From positions 1-52,008 of the forward strand of contig NZ_JARBEA010000012.1 in the NCBI RefSeq assembly GCF_028863945.1: a DNA stretch of 52,008 bases, given 5' to 3'. Below, one piece after another: positions 8,252 through 17,241 of the stretch. The translations under genes and the position numbers were made by a program. Source of the DNA: Jeotgalibaca caeni. Its GTDB lineage: Bacteria; Bacillota; Bacilli; Lactobacillales; Aerococcaceae. Under the pieces are notes generated by a model that worked only from the letters and a program-made list of their open reading frames with translations, had not been told where the DNA came from and did no database searches. Each line of letters begins with the position of its first letter. Within the stretch, counting starts at the first letter, position 1.

Positions 8252-9451
8252 ATGTCTAAAATTATTGCCATTAATGCAGGTAGTTCTAGTTTGAAGTTTA
8301 CCCTGTACCAAATGCCTGAAGAAACAGCAATTGCTTCCGGAATTGTAGAAAGAATCGGTTTGAAAGATTCCATCTTTACTATTAAATATGGTGAAGGCCA
8401 AAAGTATAACGTGGTTGAAGACATCGACAACCATGAAATTGCGGTTGAAAAATTGTTGAAACAATTGGTTGACTTGGGAATCATTGAAAACTTTGAAGAA
8501 ATTACAGGGGTAGGTCACCGTGTAGTTGCCGGAGGAGAAGACTTCAAAGAATCAACCTTGATCGATGATGAAGTATTGGCAAAAATCGAAGCACTAGGCG
8601 ATTTAGCTCCATTACATAACCCAGCAAATGCTACTGGAATTCGTGCGTTCAAGAAATTATTGCCAGAAATCACAAGTGTAGCAGTATTTGATACTGCCTT
8701 CCACACAACGATGCCAAAAGAAAACTACCTTTACAGCATCCCAATGGAATACTATGAAGATTTCGCAGCACGTAAATACGGAGCGCATGGTACCAGCCAT
8801 CAATACGTTTCTGAACGTGCAGCTGAACTTCTAGGCAAACCGTTAGAAGACTTGAAGTTAATCACTTGTCACTTAGGAAATGGAGCTTCCATTACTGCAG
8901 TAGACGGTGGAAAATCAGTCGATACATCAATGGGCTTCACACCGCTAGCTGGTGTAACCATGGGTACTCGTTCTGGTGATATCGATGCATCTCTATTGCC
9001 ATACTTAATGGACAAATTAGAAATCACCGACATCAAAGAAATGGTTAATATTTTGAACAAAAAATCAGGAATGCTCGGACTATCTGGCGTATCAAGTGAT
9101 ATGCGCGATATCGAAACAGCTGCTGAAGAAGGAAATGAACGAGCACAAACAACGCTTAACATTTTCTACGACCGTGTTCGGAAATATATTGGCCAATACA
9201 TTGCGACAATGAACGGCGTCGATGCGATTGTCTTCACTGCTGGTATTGGTGAAAACTCCGCAATGACACGTCAAATCATCATTGACGGCATTACTTGGTT
9301 CGGTTGTGAAATCGATGACGAGAAGAACAATGTACGTGGAGAAGAGCGTATCATCTCTACAGACGACTCTAAAGTTAAAGTGGTACTTGTGCCAACTGAC
9401 GAAGAGAAAGTAATCTTGAACGACGTCATTCGTTTAGGCGCTAGCGAATAA
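8252..9451 (+). CDS. ackA: Acetate kinase
   Basis: Converts acetyl phosphate and ADP to acetate and ATP, the energy-yielding end of the pyruvate-acetate route fed by the PDH complex encoded later in this window. The 399 residues match the family length. Landmarks are the N-terminal [18 protein letters not shown] (about 207-213), DTSMGFTPL and the C-terminal [10 protein letters not shown] ribosome-binding site GTTAGGAGCG precedes it, and a strong bidirectional terminator follows. Confidence 0.97.
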   Translation: MSKIIAINAGSSSLKFTLYQMPEETAIASGIVERIGLKDSIFTIKYGEGQKYNVVEDIDNHEIAVEKLLKQLVDLGIIENFEEITGVGHRVVAGGEDFKESTLIDDEVLAKIEALGDLAPLHNPANATGIRAFKKLLPEITSVAVFDTAFHTTMPKENYLYSIPMEYYEDFAARKYGAHGTSHQYVSERAAELLGKPLEDLKLITCHLGNGASITAVDGGKSVDTSMGFTPLAGVTMGTRSGDIDASLLPYLMDKLEITDIKEMVNILNKKSGMLGLSGVSSDMRDIETAAEEGNERAQTTLNIFYDRVRKYIGQYIATMNGVDAIVFTAGIGENSAMTRQIIIDGITWFGCEIDDEKNNVRGEERIISTDDSKVKVVLVPTDEEKVILNDVIRLGASE

Positions 9452-9460
9452 TAACAATAA

Positions 9461-9505
9461 AAGGCTCTCAGTTCCCTCTATAAAAGGGGCTGAGAGCCTT
9501 TTTAT
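9461..9505. terminator. Bidirectional terminator between ackA and uspA
   Basis: Arms AGGCTCTCAG (9462-9471) and CTGAGAGCCT (9490-9499) are flanked by A-run and T-run. It can serve both converging genes. Confidence 0.9.
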
Positions 9506-9511
9506 CTGAAT

Positions 9512-9970
9512 TTATTTCATCTTGTTATCTAAATCCGTTCTTACAACCAGAACATCACAGGGTGCATTCCGAATGACATATTCAGAAACGGAACCAATAA
9601 ATAAACGTTCCACTTTATTTAATCCAGTTGCTCCAATCATAATTAAATCAATGGGATATTGAGTGGGAAGTTCTTTGGCAATCATCACTTTCGGTGAACC
9701 ATATTCAATCCTGTGCTCGATGTTTGATAGCCCAGCTTCTTTCGCAATTGCGATGTATTCATCCATCATCATTTTGGTTTGGCGGACAATCTCATCAGTG
9801 AAATTCCCTTCAAAACCACTTGGTGTCTGGATTGCTCTGGTATCAATAATGTGCGCGATGATTAATTTGGCCTTATTCCTTTTCGCCACTTCAATTGCTT
9901 TGCGAAAAGATAATTCCGATTCGTTCGAACCATCCACCGGCGCTAAAATTGTTTCGTATTCATGCAACAT
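9512..9970 (-). CDS. Universal stress protein (UspA family)
   Basis: A cytoplasmic protein of 152 residues with the family's alpha/beta nucleotide-binding fold. It starts ETILAPVDGS (first strand and Asp), has the ATP-binding pattern GATGLNKVERLFIGSVS (G-x2-G-x9-G-S/T), and ends NAPCDVLVVR. ATG at 9970 is chosen because GGAG lies eight bases upstream; the GTG at 9979 is closer to that site than usual. It is transcribed toward ackA. Confidence 0.9.
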   Translation of the reverse strand: MLHEYETILAPVDGSNESELSFRKAIEVAKRNKAKLIIAHIIDTRAIQTPSGFEGNFTDEIVRQTKMMMDEYIAIAKEAGLSNIEHRIEYGSPKVMIAKELPTQYPIDLIMIGATGLNKVERLFIGSVSEYVIRNAPCDVLVVRTDLDNKMK

Positions 9971-10051
9971 GTTTCCCACTCCATTCTGTTTTGTTGTTTA
10001 TATAGACAGTGTAACCCAGTTGAGAAGGAATACAAAGAATTAAAAACCATT

Positions 10052-10330
10052 CTAGAGCTTGAAAATTTTTGCCAACCAGAAGGTAAGATAAGCAGTGTAA
10101 AAAGAAATCAGTACTAATAGAAGGGCGTAAAGAAGGGTTTGATTCAAGAAAACACTACTAAAGGTGAGAAGGGAAAAAATAAAATAAATCATTCCGCTGG
10201 TTCGAAAAGAGGATTGCGTCCTTTTGTCGATTTTTGAAGGATTTACAAATACAGAAGCGGCTTTCGTAGTAAGAAACCAAGCAACTGCAGCTAATAAAAG
10301 GGCGAAGATTGTCATCAGAATCTGAATCAC
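10052..10330 (-). CDS. Small membrane protein of unknown function
   Basis: I do not recognise this 92-residue protein. It shows three predicted membrane helices (about 2-20, 45-62 and 66-88) and a short basic loop (NPSKIDKRTQSSFRTSG) between the first two. AGGAGG stands at a good distance from the ATG at 10330. It lies between 6S RNA and uspA on the same strand, downstream of the 6S terminator, so it probably has its own weak promoter or relies on read-through. Confidence 0.7.
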   Translation of the reverse strand: MIQILMTIFALLLAAVAWFLTTKAASVFVNPSKIDKRTQSSFRTSGMIYFIFSLLTFSSVFLNQTLLYALLLVLISFYTAYLTFWLAKIFKL

Positions 10331-10346
10331 ACGTATTCCTCCTAAA

Positions 10347-10374
10347 GAAAAAAGCCGCTCAGTGAGCGGCTTCT
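10347..10374 (-). terminator. Terminator downstream of 6S RNA
   Basis: On the minus strand GCCGCTCA and TGAGCGGC are followed by TTTTTTC, ending about 15 bases before the next start codon. Confidence 0.85.
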
Positions 10375-10393
10375 AAAGTATAGTACTTTATAA

Positions 10394-10582
10394 GAAAATC
10401 CGGTGGTGCCGGTTTATGTTATTCTACTAGTTTTGAACCCGCAGTTCAATTAGGTGGGCTCCACAATAGGCCTTCTAGTGTCCATATGACGTGGCTAGCT
10501 ATCGGGCGCTATATCAAGGATCCCAATGTAGTAATTATTTGTTCGGTCAACACATTGAGAATATATCGTACACCTCAGATTT
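10394..10582 (-). ncRNA. ssrS: 6S RNA
   Basis: A likely 6S RNA of about 189 nt, the global regulator that mimics an open promoter and sequesters sigma-70-type RNA polymerase. The 5' and 3' ends can pair: AAATC and GGTG near the start with CACC and GGATTT near the end. The interior is a long interrupted helix, for example CTAGAAGGCC and GAACTGCGGGTTC. A clear TATAAT lies just upstream, a terminator downstream, and rarA is the next gene; 6S RNA lies near a rarA homologue in several Firmicutes. No open reading frame spans it. The family call rests on this pattern and not on a covariance search. Confidence 0.75.
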
Positions 10583-10588
10583 CTTGTC

Positions 10589-10594
10589 ATTATA
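10589..10594 (-). promoter_or_regulatory. -10 element of the 6S RNA promoter
   Basis: TATAAT on the minus strand, about seven bases before the inferred 5' end of 6S RNA. No good -35 is seen at 16-18 bases. The rest of 10600-10695, up to the rarA stop, shows nothing I can name. Confidence 0.6.
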
Positions 10595-10695
10595 GTAGCA
10601 TATCCATTTTAGATATGCAAGGCGAATGCTTAAATGAATAATGAAAGAAAGATGATAAGATAAACATTGGTAACGGAACCATAACGGAGAGTCCG

Positions 10696-11961
10696 TCAAG
10701 ATTTTTTGAATTTATCCAGTTGCTGCGACAGGGCTTGCTCGTATTTGCCGGTTATAACCGGATCGTAATACTGCTTATTTTTCAGCGAATCTGGTAAGTA
10801 TTGTTGCTTCACCCAATGCTCTGGATAAGCATGCGGATACTGATAAGTAACCCCACGTCCCAGATCTTTTGCCCCTTGATAGTGGGCATCTTTGAGGTGA
10901 AGGGGCACTTCTCCTGCCTGGCCGCTTCGAACGTCTGATAGAGCCGCATCAATGGCTTCAATCGCTGAGTTTGACTTAGGAGACAGGGTGAGGTCGATGA
11001 CGGCGTGAGCGAGCGGAATACGCGCTTCTGGAAGTCCCAACTTCTCAGCAGCTTGAACCGCAGAAACAGTACGCGCAACCGCAGCAGGATTCCCTAACCC
11101 GATATCCTCATAGGCACATACCAAGAGACGCCGGCAAGAAACGATTAATTCACCAGCTTCCAGTAAGCGAGCCAGATAATGGAGAGCCGCATCTACATCG
11201 CTGCCTCGAATGGACTTCTGGAAAGCCGAGATGACATCATAATGGGCATCGCCGTCTTTGTCATGGACCAGTGCTTTTCGCTGGAGGCATTCTTCAGCTA
11301 CCGCCAAGGTGATGACAGTTTTCCCGTCTTCATTCGGTGGCGTAGATAGAGCAGCCAGTTCCAGAGCATTCAGTGAGCCGCGTAAATCCCCCATTGAGCT
11401 GCGCGCCAGATGAAGCAGTGCTTCTTCCGTAACTGTGACATTCCGTTCACCAAGACCATTCTTCGGGTCTGTGATGGCTCGTTCAATGGCTGTACGAATG
11501 TCATCAATCGAGAGCGGCTTGACTTCGAAGATTTGGGTTCGACTGCGAATTGCTGGACTGATGCTGATATAAGGATTCTCAGTAGTGGCTCCAATTAAAA
11601 TGACCAAGCCACTTTCTAAGTGAGGAAGCAAGAAGTCTTGTTTTGGTTTATCCAAGCGATGAATCTCATCTAGCAAAAGAACAACTTGGCCCGAAAATTT
11701 AGCTTCTTCTACAACAATTTGTAAGTCTTTTTTTGAATCAGTGGCAGCATTTAATTGCCGAAATGCAGATTGAGTGGAGCCGGAAATCGCACTGGCGATG
11801 CTGGTCTTCCCAGTGCCGGGAGGCCCATACAGAATCATGGAAGACAGCATCCGTGCTTCCACCATGCGGCGAATAATTTTATTGGGTCCAACCAGATGTT
11901 CTTGTCCCACAACTTCGTCAATCGTAGTTGGGCGCATCCGGTAAGCTAATGGTTTTTTCAT
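10696..11961 (-). CDS. rarA: Replication-associated recombination ATPase RarA
   Basis: An AAA+ ATPase (421 residues) of the RarA/MgsA/WRNIP1 family that acts at stalled replication forks. Walker A is GPPGTGKTS, Walker B LLLDEIHRLDK, and the C-terminal part has the conserved ACEDIGLGNP-like stretch (AYEDIGLGNP) and the tetramerisation region ending in YPHAYPEHWVKQQYLPD. The start at 11961 gives MKKPLAYRMRP, the usual N-terminus of the family. The frame stays open further upstream to 12042 but adds a low-complexity segment unlike homologues. No ideal ribosome-binding site is seen for either start. Confidence 0.93.
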   Translation of the reverse strand: MKKPLAYRMRPTTIDEVVGQEHLVGPNKIIRRMVEARMLSSMILYGPPGTGKTSIASAISGSTQSAFRQLNAATDSKKDLQIVVEEAKFSGQVVLLLDEIHRLDKPKQDFLLPHLESGLVILIGATTENPYISISPAIRSRTQIFEVKPLSIDDIRTAIERAITDPKNGLGERNVTVTEEALLHLARSSMGDLRGSLNALELAALSTPPNEDGKTVITLAVAEECLQRKALVHDKDGDAHYDVISAFQKSIRGSDVDAALHYLARLLEAGELIVSCRRLLVCAYEDIGLGNPAAVARTVSAVQAAEKLGLPEARIPLAHAVIDLTLSPKSNSAIEAIDAALSDVRSGQAGEVPLHLKDAHYQGAKDLGRGVTYQYPHAYPEHWVKQQYLPDSLKNKQYYDPVITGKYEQALSQQLDKFKKS

Positions 11962-12063
11962 AGGGGGAGGATGAGCTCCTTTCATTTGAATAGGCGTTTC
12001 GTCCCTTTTATTATAAGCGAAGAAAACAATTAGAACAAACATTCGCTAGTAAGTTTCATAGAT

Positions 12064-12106
12064 TAAGAGCAACACTCTTATCAAAGTAATAGATTATCGC
12101 TATAAT
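12064..12106 (+). promoter_or_regulatory. gshF promoter with overlapping palindrome
   Basis: TTATCA (12078-12083) and TATAAT (12101-12106) are 17 bases apart. A palindrome with arms TAAGAG (12064-12069) and CTCTTA (12075-12080) overlaps the -35, as a repressor or activator site might. Confidence 0.6.
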
Positions 12107-12147
12107 AGGAATAGTGCAAATATGTAGAGGAAAGCGAGAATTAAAAG

Positions 12148-14454
12148 ATGAAGATCAAATCCATCATCAAAGAAAATAATTTAGAGCGTTTATTTATGAA
12201 AGGAATCTTTGGAATCGAAAAAGAATCACAACGAATCCAGCATGAGGGAACGATTTCAAAAAAAGATCATCCCGAAGAGTTCGGGAATCGTAATTTCCAC
12301 CCGTATATTCAAACAGACTTCGCTGAGAGCCAACTAGAATTAGTGACACCGCCGACAGAGTCCATTGAGGAAACGATGCAGTGGTTGGCTGCGATTCATG
12401 ATGTAGTCTACCAAACCATTCCAGAAGAAGAATACTTGCTTCCTTTTAGTCTTCCTTCGTATATGCCAACCGAAGAGTTTATTCAAGTAGCGAAGCTAGA
12501 AAACGAAGAAGACGTTCATTACCGTGAATATTTAGTCGATGCATATGGCAAGAGAAAACAAATGATGAGCGGAATTCATTATAACTTTGAATTTCATCCT
12601 GACTTTTTACAGGCGCTGTATCAAAAACAAAACCGAGACTTGGCTTACAAAGATTTTCAGACGGAAGCCTATTTAAAAGTAGCGCATAACTTTCTACGTT
12701 ATCAATGGATCTTGACCTACTTATATGGTGCCTCGATTCTCGTAAAGGAAGAATATTTCCAAAACAACGAGATTCCTGCTGATATTCCAAACGGATTTAT
12801 CCGCAGCTTACGCAGCAGTAAGTACGGCTACGTGAACAAAGGGGATATTCATGTTTCCTTTGAATCCATGGCAGAATACGTCAGAACGATTGAACAAATG
12901 GTTGAAGAAGGAAAACTCATCCATGAAAAAGAATTTTATTCATCCATTCGTTTTCGTGGCGGAAGCAGTGCGCGAGAAGTGATGGAGAATGGAATTTCTT
13001 ATCTGGAATTCCGTTTATTCGACCTGAATCCTTTTGCACCATACGGGTTATTGGCTGAAGACATGCAGTTTATCCATTATTTCTTCATGCAAATGCTATG
13101 GATGGAAGAGGAAGCAGGAGCAGTTGAATGGGAAAAAGGAAAACAGATGAACGAACAAACAGCATTTGAACAGCCGCTTGCTCCTTCCGCTTACCAAGCT
13201 GAAGGAATCCAAATCTTAGAAAGCATGAAAAAAATGCTTCAAGAACTCGGTGCAAGTAATGACCAACTAGAATTGGTGGAAACGAAATTAGTGGCTTTCC
13301 ATAAACCAGAGCAAACCTTGGCAGGACGATTGGTTCAGCTTGCAGAAGCTGGGACAGACTTGATTGCGTGGGGAAATGAGCAGGCCGTGGCTAACAAGGC
13401 GAATTCATTGGCTCAGCCATACGCCCTGACCGGTTTTACGGACATGGAACTTTCTACCCAAATTTTATTGTTCGATGCCATTCAAAAAGGAATTCACATT
13501 GAAATTTTAGACCGAGCCGATCAATTCTTGGCTCTGCGTCATAACGGCCACCTAGAATACGTTAAAAACGGCAATATGACTGCCAAAGATACCTATATCT
13601 CCCCATTAATCATGGAGAATAAGGTGGTTACTAAAAAGGTATTAGCTAAAAATGGTTACGTAGTTCCAGCAAGCAAAGAGTACAATCAACCCGAAGAAGC
13701 AATAGCAGATTATCCGTTATTCGCTGACAAGAGTTTCGTGATTAAGCCAAAGTCCACGAATTTTGGCCTAGGAATTTCGATTTTCCGTGAAGGAGCTAAA
13801 GAGTCTTCCTTCAAAGAAGCGATTGAGATTGCCTTTGCAGAAGATCAGACTGTTTTGGTGGAAGATTTCGTTAATGGAACGGAGTATCGTTTCTTTGTTA
13901 TTGGGGACGAAACGAAGGCAGTCTTGTTGCGCGTACCCGCCAACGTTAAGGGCGACGGAACACACACCATTCGAGAACTGGTAGAAATGAAAAATGCAGA
14001 TCCATTAAGAGGTCAAAATCACCGTAGTCCATTAGAGAAAATTCAGTTTGGTAAAATCGAACAGATGACGGTTGAAGAACAAGGATACAGCATGGAAAGC
14101 GTTCCTCCAGCAGGAGAAATTGTGTACTTGCGCGACAATTCGAATGTCAGTACGGGTGGAGACTCCATTGATTACACGGATTTGATGGATGAAAGCTACA
14201 AGCAAATTGCAGTAGGGATTACCAAGGCAGTAGGGGCAACCATTGCTGGGATTGATATGATGATTCCTGATTATCAAGTTCCAAGTACTCCTCAAAATCC
14301 AGGATACGGTGTCATTGAAGCCAACTTTAACCCGATGATGATGATGCATATCTATCCTTATCAAGGGAAAAGCCGTCGTTTAACAATGGATGTATTAGCT
14401 CTTCTATTTCCAGAATTGAATCTTTCAACGGGTAGAGTGGAGGGAACGGAATGA
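12148..14454 (+). CDS. gshF: Bifunctional glutamate-cysteine ligase/glutathione synthetase
   Basis: GshF makes glutathione in two ATP-dependent steps with one polypeptide, as in Listeria, Streptococcus and Enterococcus. Residues 1 to about 460 form the gamma-glutamylcysteine ligase domain, with GIEKESQRI near residue 22, FAESQLELVTPP and SGIHYNFEF. Residues from about 485 form an ATP-grasp domain, with FVIKPKSTNFGLGI, VEDFVNGTEYRFFVIG and the metal-binding end VIEANFNPM. The 768-residue length is typical. It has its own promoter and overlaps the next gene by four bases (ATGA). Confidence 0.96.
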   Translation: MKIKSIIKENNLERLFMKGIFGIEKESQRIQHEGTISKKDHPEEFGNRNFHPYIQTDFAESQLELVTPPTESIEETMQWLAAIHDVVYQTIPEEEYLLPFSLPSYMPTEEFIQVAKLENEEDVHYREYLVDAYGKRKQMMSGIHYNFEFHPDFLQALYQKQNRDLAYKDFQTEAYLKVAHNFLRYQWILTYLYGASILVKEEYFQNNEIPADIPNGFIRSLRSSKYGYVNKGDIHVSFESMAEYVRTIEQMVEEGKLIHEKEFYSSIRFRGGSSAREVMENGISYLEFRLFDLNPFAPYGLLAEDMQFIHYFFMQMLWMEEEAGAVEWEKGKQMNEQTAFEQPLAPSAYQAEGIQILESMKKMLQELGASNDQLELVETKLVAFHKPEQTLAGRLVQLAEAGTDLIAWGNEQAVANKANSLAQPYALTGFTDMELSTQILLFDAIQKGIHIEILDRADQFLALRHNGHLEYVKNGNMTAKDTYISPLIMENKVVTKKVLAKNGYVVPASKEYNQPEEAIADYPLFADKSFVIKPKSTNFGLGISIFREGAKESSFKEAIEIAFAEDQTVLVEDFVNGTEYRFFVIGDETKAVLLRVPANVKGDGTHTIRELVEMKNADPLRGQNHRSPLEKIQFGKIEQMTVEEQGYSMESVPPAGEIVYLRDNSNVSTGGDSIDYTDLMDESYKQIAVGITKAVGATIAGIDMMIPDYQVPSTPQNPGYGVIEANFNPMMMMHIYPYQGKSRRLTMDVLALLFPELNLSTGRVEGTE

Positions 14455-15551
14455 AGAATTCGCAAAAATATCTGATTTTAATCGTCATAATTGGCTGGAC
14501 AGCCGGGTATTTTCTTGGGAACCAAATAGGCTGGACAGAATTGGTCATGAGTATCCCCTTTTTAACAATGGGAATCGCCGCCATACTAGCAGCATACTCG
14601 TTCCTTTTCCATATCGTGATGCATGAATTCGGGCACCTGATTTTTGGAAAGGCGACCGGTTATCAACTCATTTATTTTCAAGCTCCCTTCTTTTACTATG
14701 ATGGGTACAAGAAAACTTTTTCGCAAAAAAAAGCGCGGGCAGGTGGATTGTTAGGTCAATGTTTGATGAGCCCGCCTGAAAAAGGGACCGTCGAAGAGAA
14801 ACCGTATTTCCTCTACTTATCAGGAGGACTCATCTTAAACTTTCTAACGGCGCTGTTATTATATATTGGTAGTTTTGTCTTGCCGATTGAATGGGGCTTC
14901 GTTTCCTTTTTGTTTAGTTTGGCACCGTTGTACTTGTTTTTGACGAACGTTGTGTCATTTGGTTACACCGATGGGCGGGTTATTAGAGAAATTCGCAAGT
15001 CACCCCTTACGAAGAAACTATACTTCAAACAATTAGAGACATCCGCTCTATTCGAGCAAGGCAAAACGTATCCTGAAATACCCGAAGATTTCTTTGAAGA
15101 AGTAAAAACGGGAGAGGCAAAGCAGTCACCGCTGGGAGAATACAGCATCATGGTGGAATACAGCAGGTTATTATCCCACCAAAGATTTGAAGAGGCTGAC
15201 CAACTGTTACAAGAATACAACGCTACCTGGGATTACATGAAATCTCCTTATGTACGAAATATTGCGAGCGAAACATTGTTTTGTCACGCCATCTTCGGTC
15301 GAAGAGAAGAAGCAAAGAAATGGTGGGAGCACATCCAGTCGATGTCGGGATTAAAGTTGTACTACGATCGTTCTACACGAATCCAAGCTGCCTATACCTT
15401 ATTTATCGAGCGAGACATCGAGAAGACAAGAACCCTGATTCAAGAAAGAAAACAAAGTCCAAAATTATTGGGCTTAAACAATGCGGAGGAAGCCTTAGAA
15501 GATTCCTTGATAGAATGGTTGGAAACCTTTGTGAAGCAGTCGCACGCTTAG
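14451..15551 (+). CDS. M50-like membrane zinc metalloprotease with helical C-terminal domain
   Basis: A predicted intramembrane protease (366 residues). Four or five hydrophobic segments fill the first 180 residues. HEFGH (about residues 62-66) is the zinc motif, and GYTDGR (about 173-178) supplies the Asp that acts as third ligand in site-2 proteases; GGLILNFL lies between. The remaining half is hydrophilic, helical and probably cytosolic, perhaps TPR-like, and unlike RseP it has no PDZ domain. The ATGA overlap with gshF implies coupled translation, and iscS begins 24 bases downstream. Its substrate is unknown. M50 proteases commonly cleave membrane-bound regulators or leader peptides, but nothing here identifies one. 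Confidence 0.8.
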   Translation: MKNSQKYLILIVIIGWTAGYFLGNQIGWTELVMSIPFLTMGIAAILAAYSFLFHIVMHEFGHLIFGKATGYQLIYFQAPFFYYDGYKKTFSQKKARAGGLLGQCLMSPPEKGTVEEKPYFLYLSGGLILNFLTALLLYIGSFVLPIEWGFVSFLFSLAPLYLFLTNVVSFGYTDGRVIREIRKSPLTKKLYFKQLETSALFEQGKTYPEIPEDFFEEVKTGEAKQSPLGEYSIMVEYSRLLSHQRFEEADQLLQEYNATWDYMKSPYVRNIASETLFCHAIFGRREEAKKWWEHIQSMSGLKLYYDRSTRIQAAYTLFIERDIEKTRTLIQERKQSPKLLGLNNAEEALEDSLIEWLETFVKQSHA

Positions 15552-15575
15552 TTTTTAGAGAAAGAAGGAAAGAAC

Positions 15576-16712
15576 ATGATTTATCTAGACCATGCTGCAA
15601 CGACTCCCGTGGATGCTTCTGTCGCAGAGGTCATTATGGAAACCTTGCAAAACGATTATGGCAATCCATCCAGCCTCTATCAAAAAGGACGGGAAGGAAG
15701 GAAATTAGTGGAGGATGCTCGGTGGGTGTTTGCCGATTCCATCGGCGCAAAGCCTGCAGATATCATCATTACGAGCGGTGCTTCGGAGTCCAACAATACG
15801 GCCCTCATTACAACGGCCCTTGCACGGAGGGAAAAGGGGAACCACCTCATCACGACCGCTGTGGAACATCATTCTGTGTTGCATCCGATGGAATATTTGG
15901 AAACAATCGGGTTTGACGTTACCTACCTGCCAGTCGATGAGTCGGGAAGCGTAACAGCAGATCAAGTGGAAGCCGCCCTGCGACCTGACACCATCCTCGT
16001 TTCCATCATCTATGGAAATAATGAAACGGGCAGCATTAATCCAATCGAAGAAATCGGCAAACGATTGTCTGACAAGGATGTATTGTTTCATACTGATGCC
16101 GTTCAAGCATATGGCAGCCAAACGATAGACGTAGAAGCTTCTCACATAGACATGCTTTCTACTACTGCTCATAAAATCAATGGGCCAAAGGGAATCGGCT
16201 TCCTCTTTCGCCGTCAGGCCCTGCACCTGCCTTCCTTTATTCACGGAGGCACGCAGGAAAATACGCACCGTGCTGGAACAGAGAACACGCCGTATATCAG
16301 AGGGTTTGCTCAAGCAGTGAAGAAGACTATTGCGAACCGAGAAGCAAGCAATGCACATAAAGCTGGATTAAAACATTTCTTCTTAAAACGATTGGAAGAA
16401 AGAGACGTCCAATTTTTTGTGAATGGGATGGCGGAAGGTGGTTTGCCGCATATCTTGAATATTTGGCTACCTCATCTGCAATCAGATAAATTTTTAATCC
16501 AGTGTGACCTAAAGGGGATCATGCTTTCTGCGGGTTCTGCTTGTACAGCCGGAAGTTTGGAGCCAAGTCATGTATTGATGGCCATGTATGGCGATAAAAC
16601 GCCTCGAATTGCGGAATCTGTCCGTATTTCATTCGGCAATGAGAATACAAAAGAGGAAATAGAGGAATTGGTTGACTTAATTGCCTCTTTGCAAAAAAGA
16701 TACCAGAATTAA
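15576..16712 (+). CDS. Cysteine desulfurase (IscS/NifS family)
   Basis: A PLP enzyme (378 residues) that takes sulfur from cysteine as a persulfide for thiolated tRNA or Fe-S clusters. Landmarks are YLDHAATTP at the start, the PLP lysine in TTAHKINGPKG (about residues 197-207), HTDAVQA, the RAGTENTP phrase and the active-site cysteine in SAGSACTAG (about 313-321). DUF1831 and mnmA downstream are its usual partners in Lactobacillales, which suggests it feeds MnmA in 2-thiouridine synthesis. Confidence 0.93.
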   Translation: MIYLDHAATTPVDASVAEVIMETLQNDYGNPSSLYQKGREGRKLVEDARWVFADSIGAKPADIIITSGASESNNTALITTALARREKGNHLITTAVEHHSVLHPMEYLETIGFDVTYLPVDESGSVTADQVEAALRPDTILVSIIYGNNETGSINPIEEIGKRLSDKDVLFHTDAVQAYGSQTIDVEASHIDMLSTTAHKINGPKGIGFLFRRQALHLPSFIHGGTQENTHRAGTENTPYIRGFAQAVKKTIANREASNAHKAGLKHFFLKRLEERDVQFFVNGMAEGGLPHILNIWLPHLQSDKFLIQCDLKGIMLSAGSACTAGSLEPSHVLMAMYGDKTPRIAESVRISFGNENTKEEIEELVDLIASLQKRYQN

Positions 16713-16740
16713 CATAGTGAGGCGTTTCCAACTATGTTAA
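16709..16740 (+). promoter_or_regulatory. Perfect 10-bp inverted repeat upstream of DUF1831
   Basis: Arms TTAACATAGT (16709-16718) and ACTATGTTAA (16731-16740) flank a 12-base centre. It overlaps the iscS stop and abuts a possible -10 TAAAAT (16738-16743). No T-run follows, so an operator or RNA stem is more likely than a terminator. Confidence 0.5.
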
Positions 16741-16769
16741 AATGAAGAAAAAGCACAGGAGAGATAACG

Positions 16770-17114
16770 ATGGCATTTGACAAAATCAGTGGCTTAAAAG
16801 GTTCATCCAAGCAATACCGTTTGAACCCAAACGTTAAAAAGTACACCTTGCGAGATTATGGTTTCCAAGAAACAAAGTCGGGAAACTTTCAATACGTTCG
16901 CAGCCTAAGCACCTCTACCAATCCGAAGCAGGGCGTTATGCTAAAAGTAGTAGTTGCCAAAGACTTGGATTCGTTTAGAATTTCTACAACGACCGCAAAT
17001 GGACTTAAAAATATCGATATTTATAATCTAAAGAGTATGGAACAAGCGATTGAAAACTTAGAATACATGTTAAGTGACTTCGTCGAACGAAACGTCTTAG
17101 AAGAAGTGAAATAA
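16770..17114 (+). CDS. DUF1831 protein, partner of cysteine desulfurase
   Basis: A 114-residue protein of a conserved Lactobacillales family with no established activity, found next to cysteine desulfurase and mnmA. It starts MAFDKISGLKGSSKQYRLNP and has an alternating strand/helix composition with no membrane segment and no cysteine. ACAGGAG precedes the ATG. A role in sulfur transfer or tRNA thiolation is only inferred from its neighbours. Confidence 0.8.
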   Translation: MAFDKISGLKGSSKQYRLNPNVKKYTLRDYGFQETKSGNFQYVRSLSTSTNPKQGVMLKVVVAKDLDSFRISTTTANGLKNIDIYNLKSMEQAIENLEYMLSDFVERNVLEEVK

Positions 17115-17140
17115 ATGTGCGTGTACATATTCTCTATAGA

Positions 17141-17174
17141 AAAAGGAATTGGAATCTTTCCAGTTCCTTTTTTT
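17141..17174 (+). terminator. Terminator after DUF1831
   Basis: An AAAGGAATTGG arm pairs with CCAGTTCCTTT (one G-T pair), followed by a T-run. Confidence 0.8.
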
Positions 17175-17241
17175 CACTATTGCGCTTTCCCTTTTCTATG
17201 CTATACTAATTCAGTAAATCACAAAGAAGGGGTTGGAACGA

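Noticed and set aside
15281-16358. Long alternative frames (211 codons plus strand, 217 codons minus strand) across the M50/iscS region
   Set aside because: Both overlap well-supported genes in other frames, and their translations are Cys/Arg/His-rich with no recognisable domain.
16709-16740. Terminator of iscS
   Set aside because: The stem is strong but AT-rich and not followed by a T-run; kept as an inverted repeat of unknown role.
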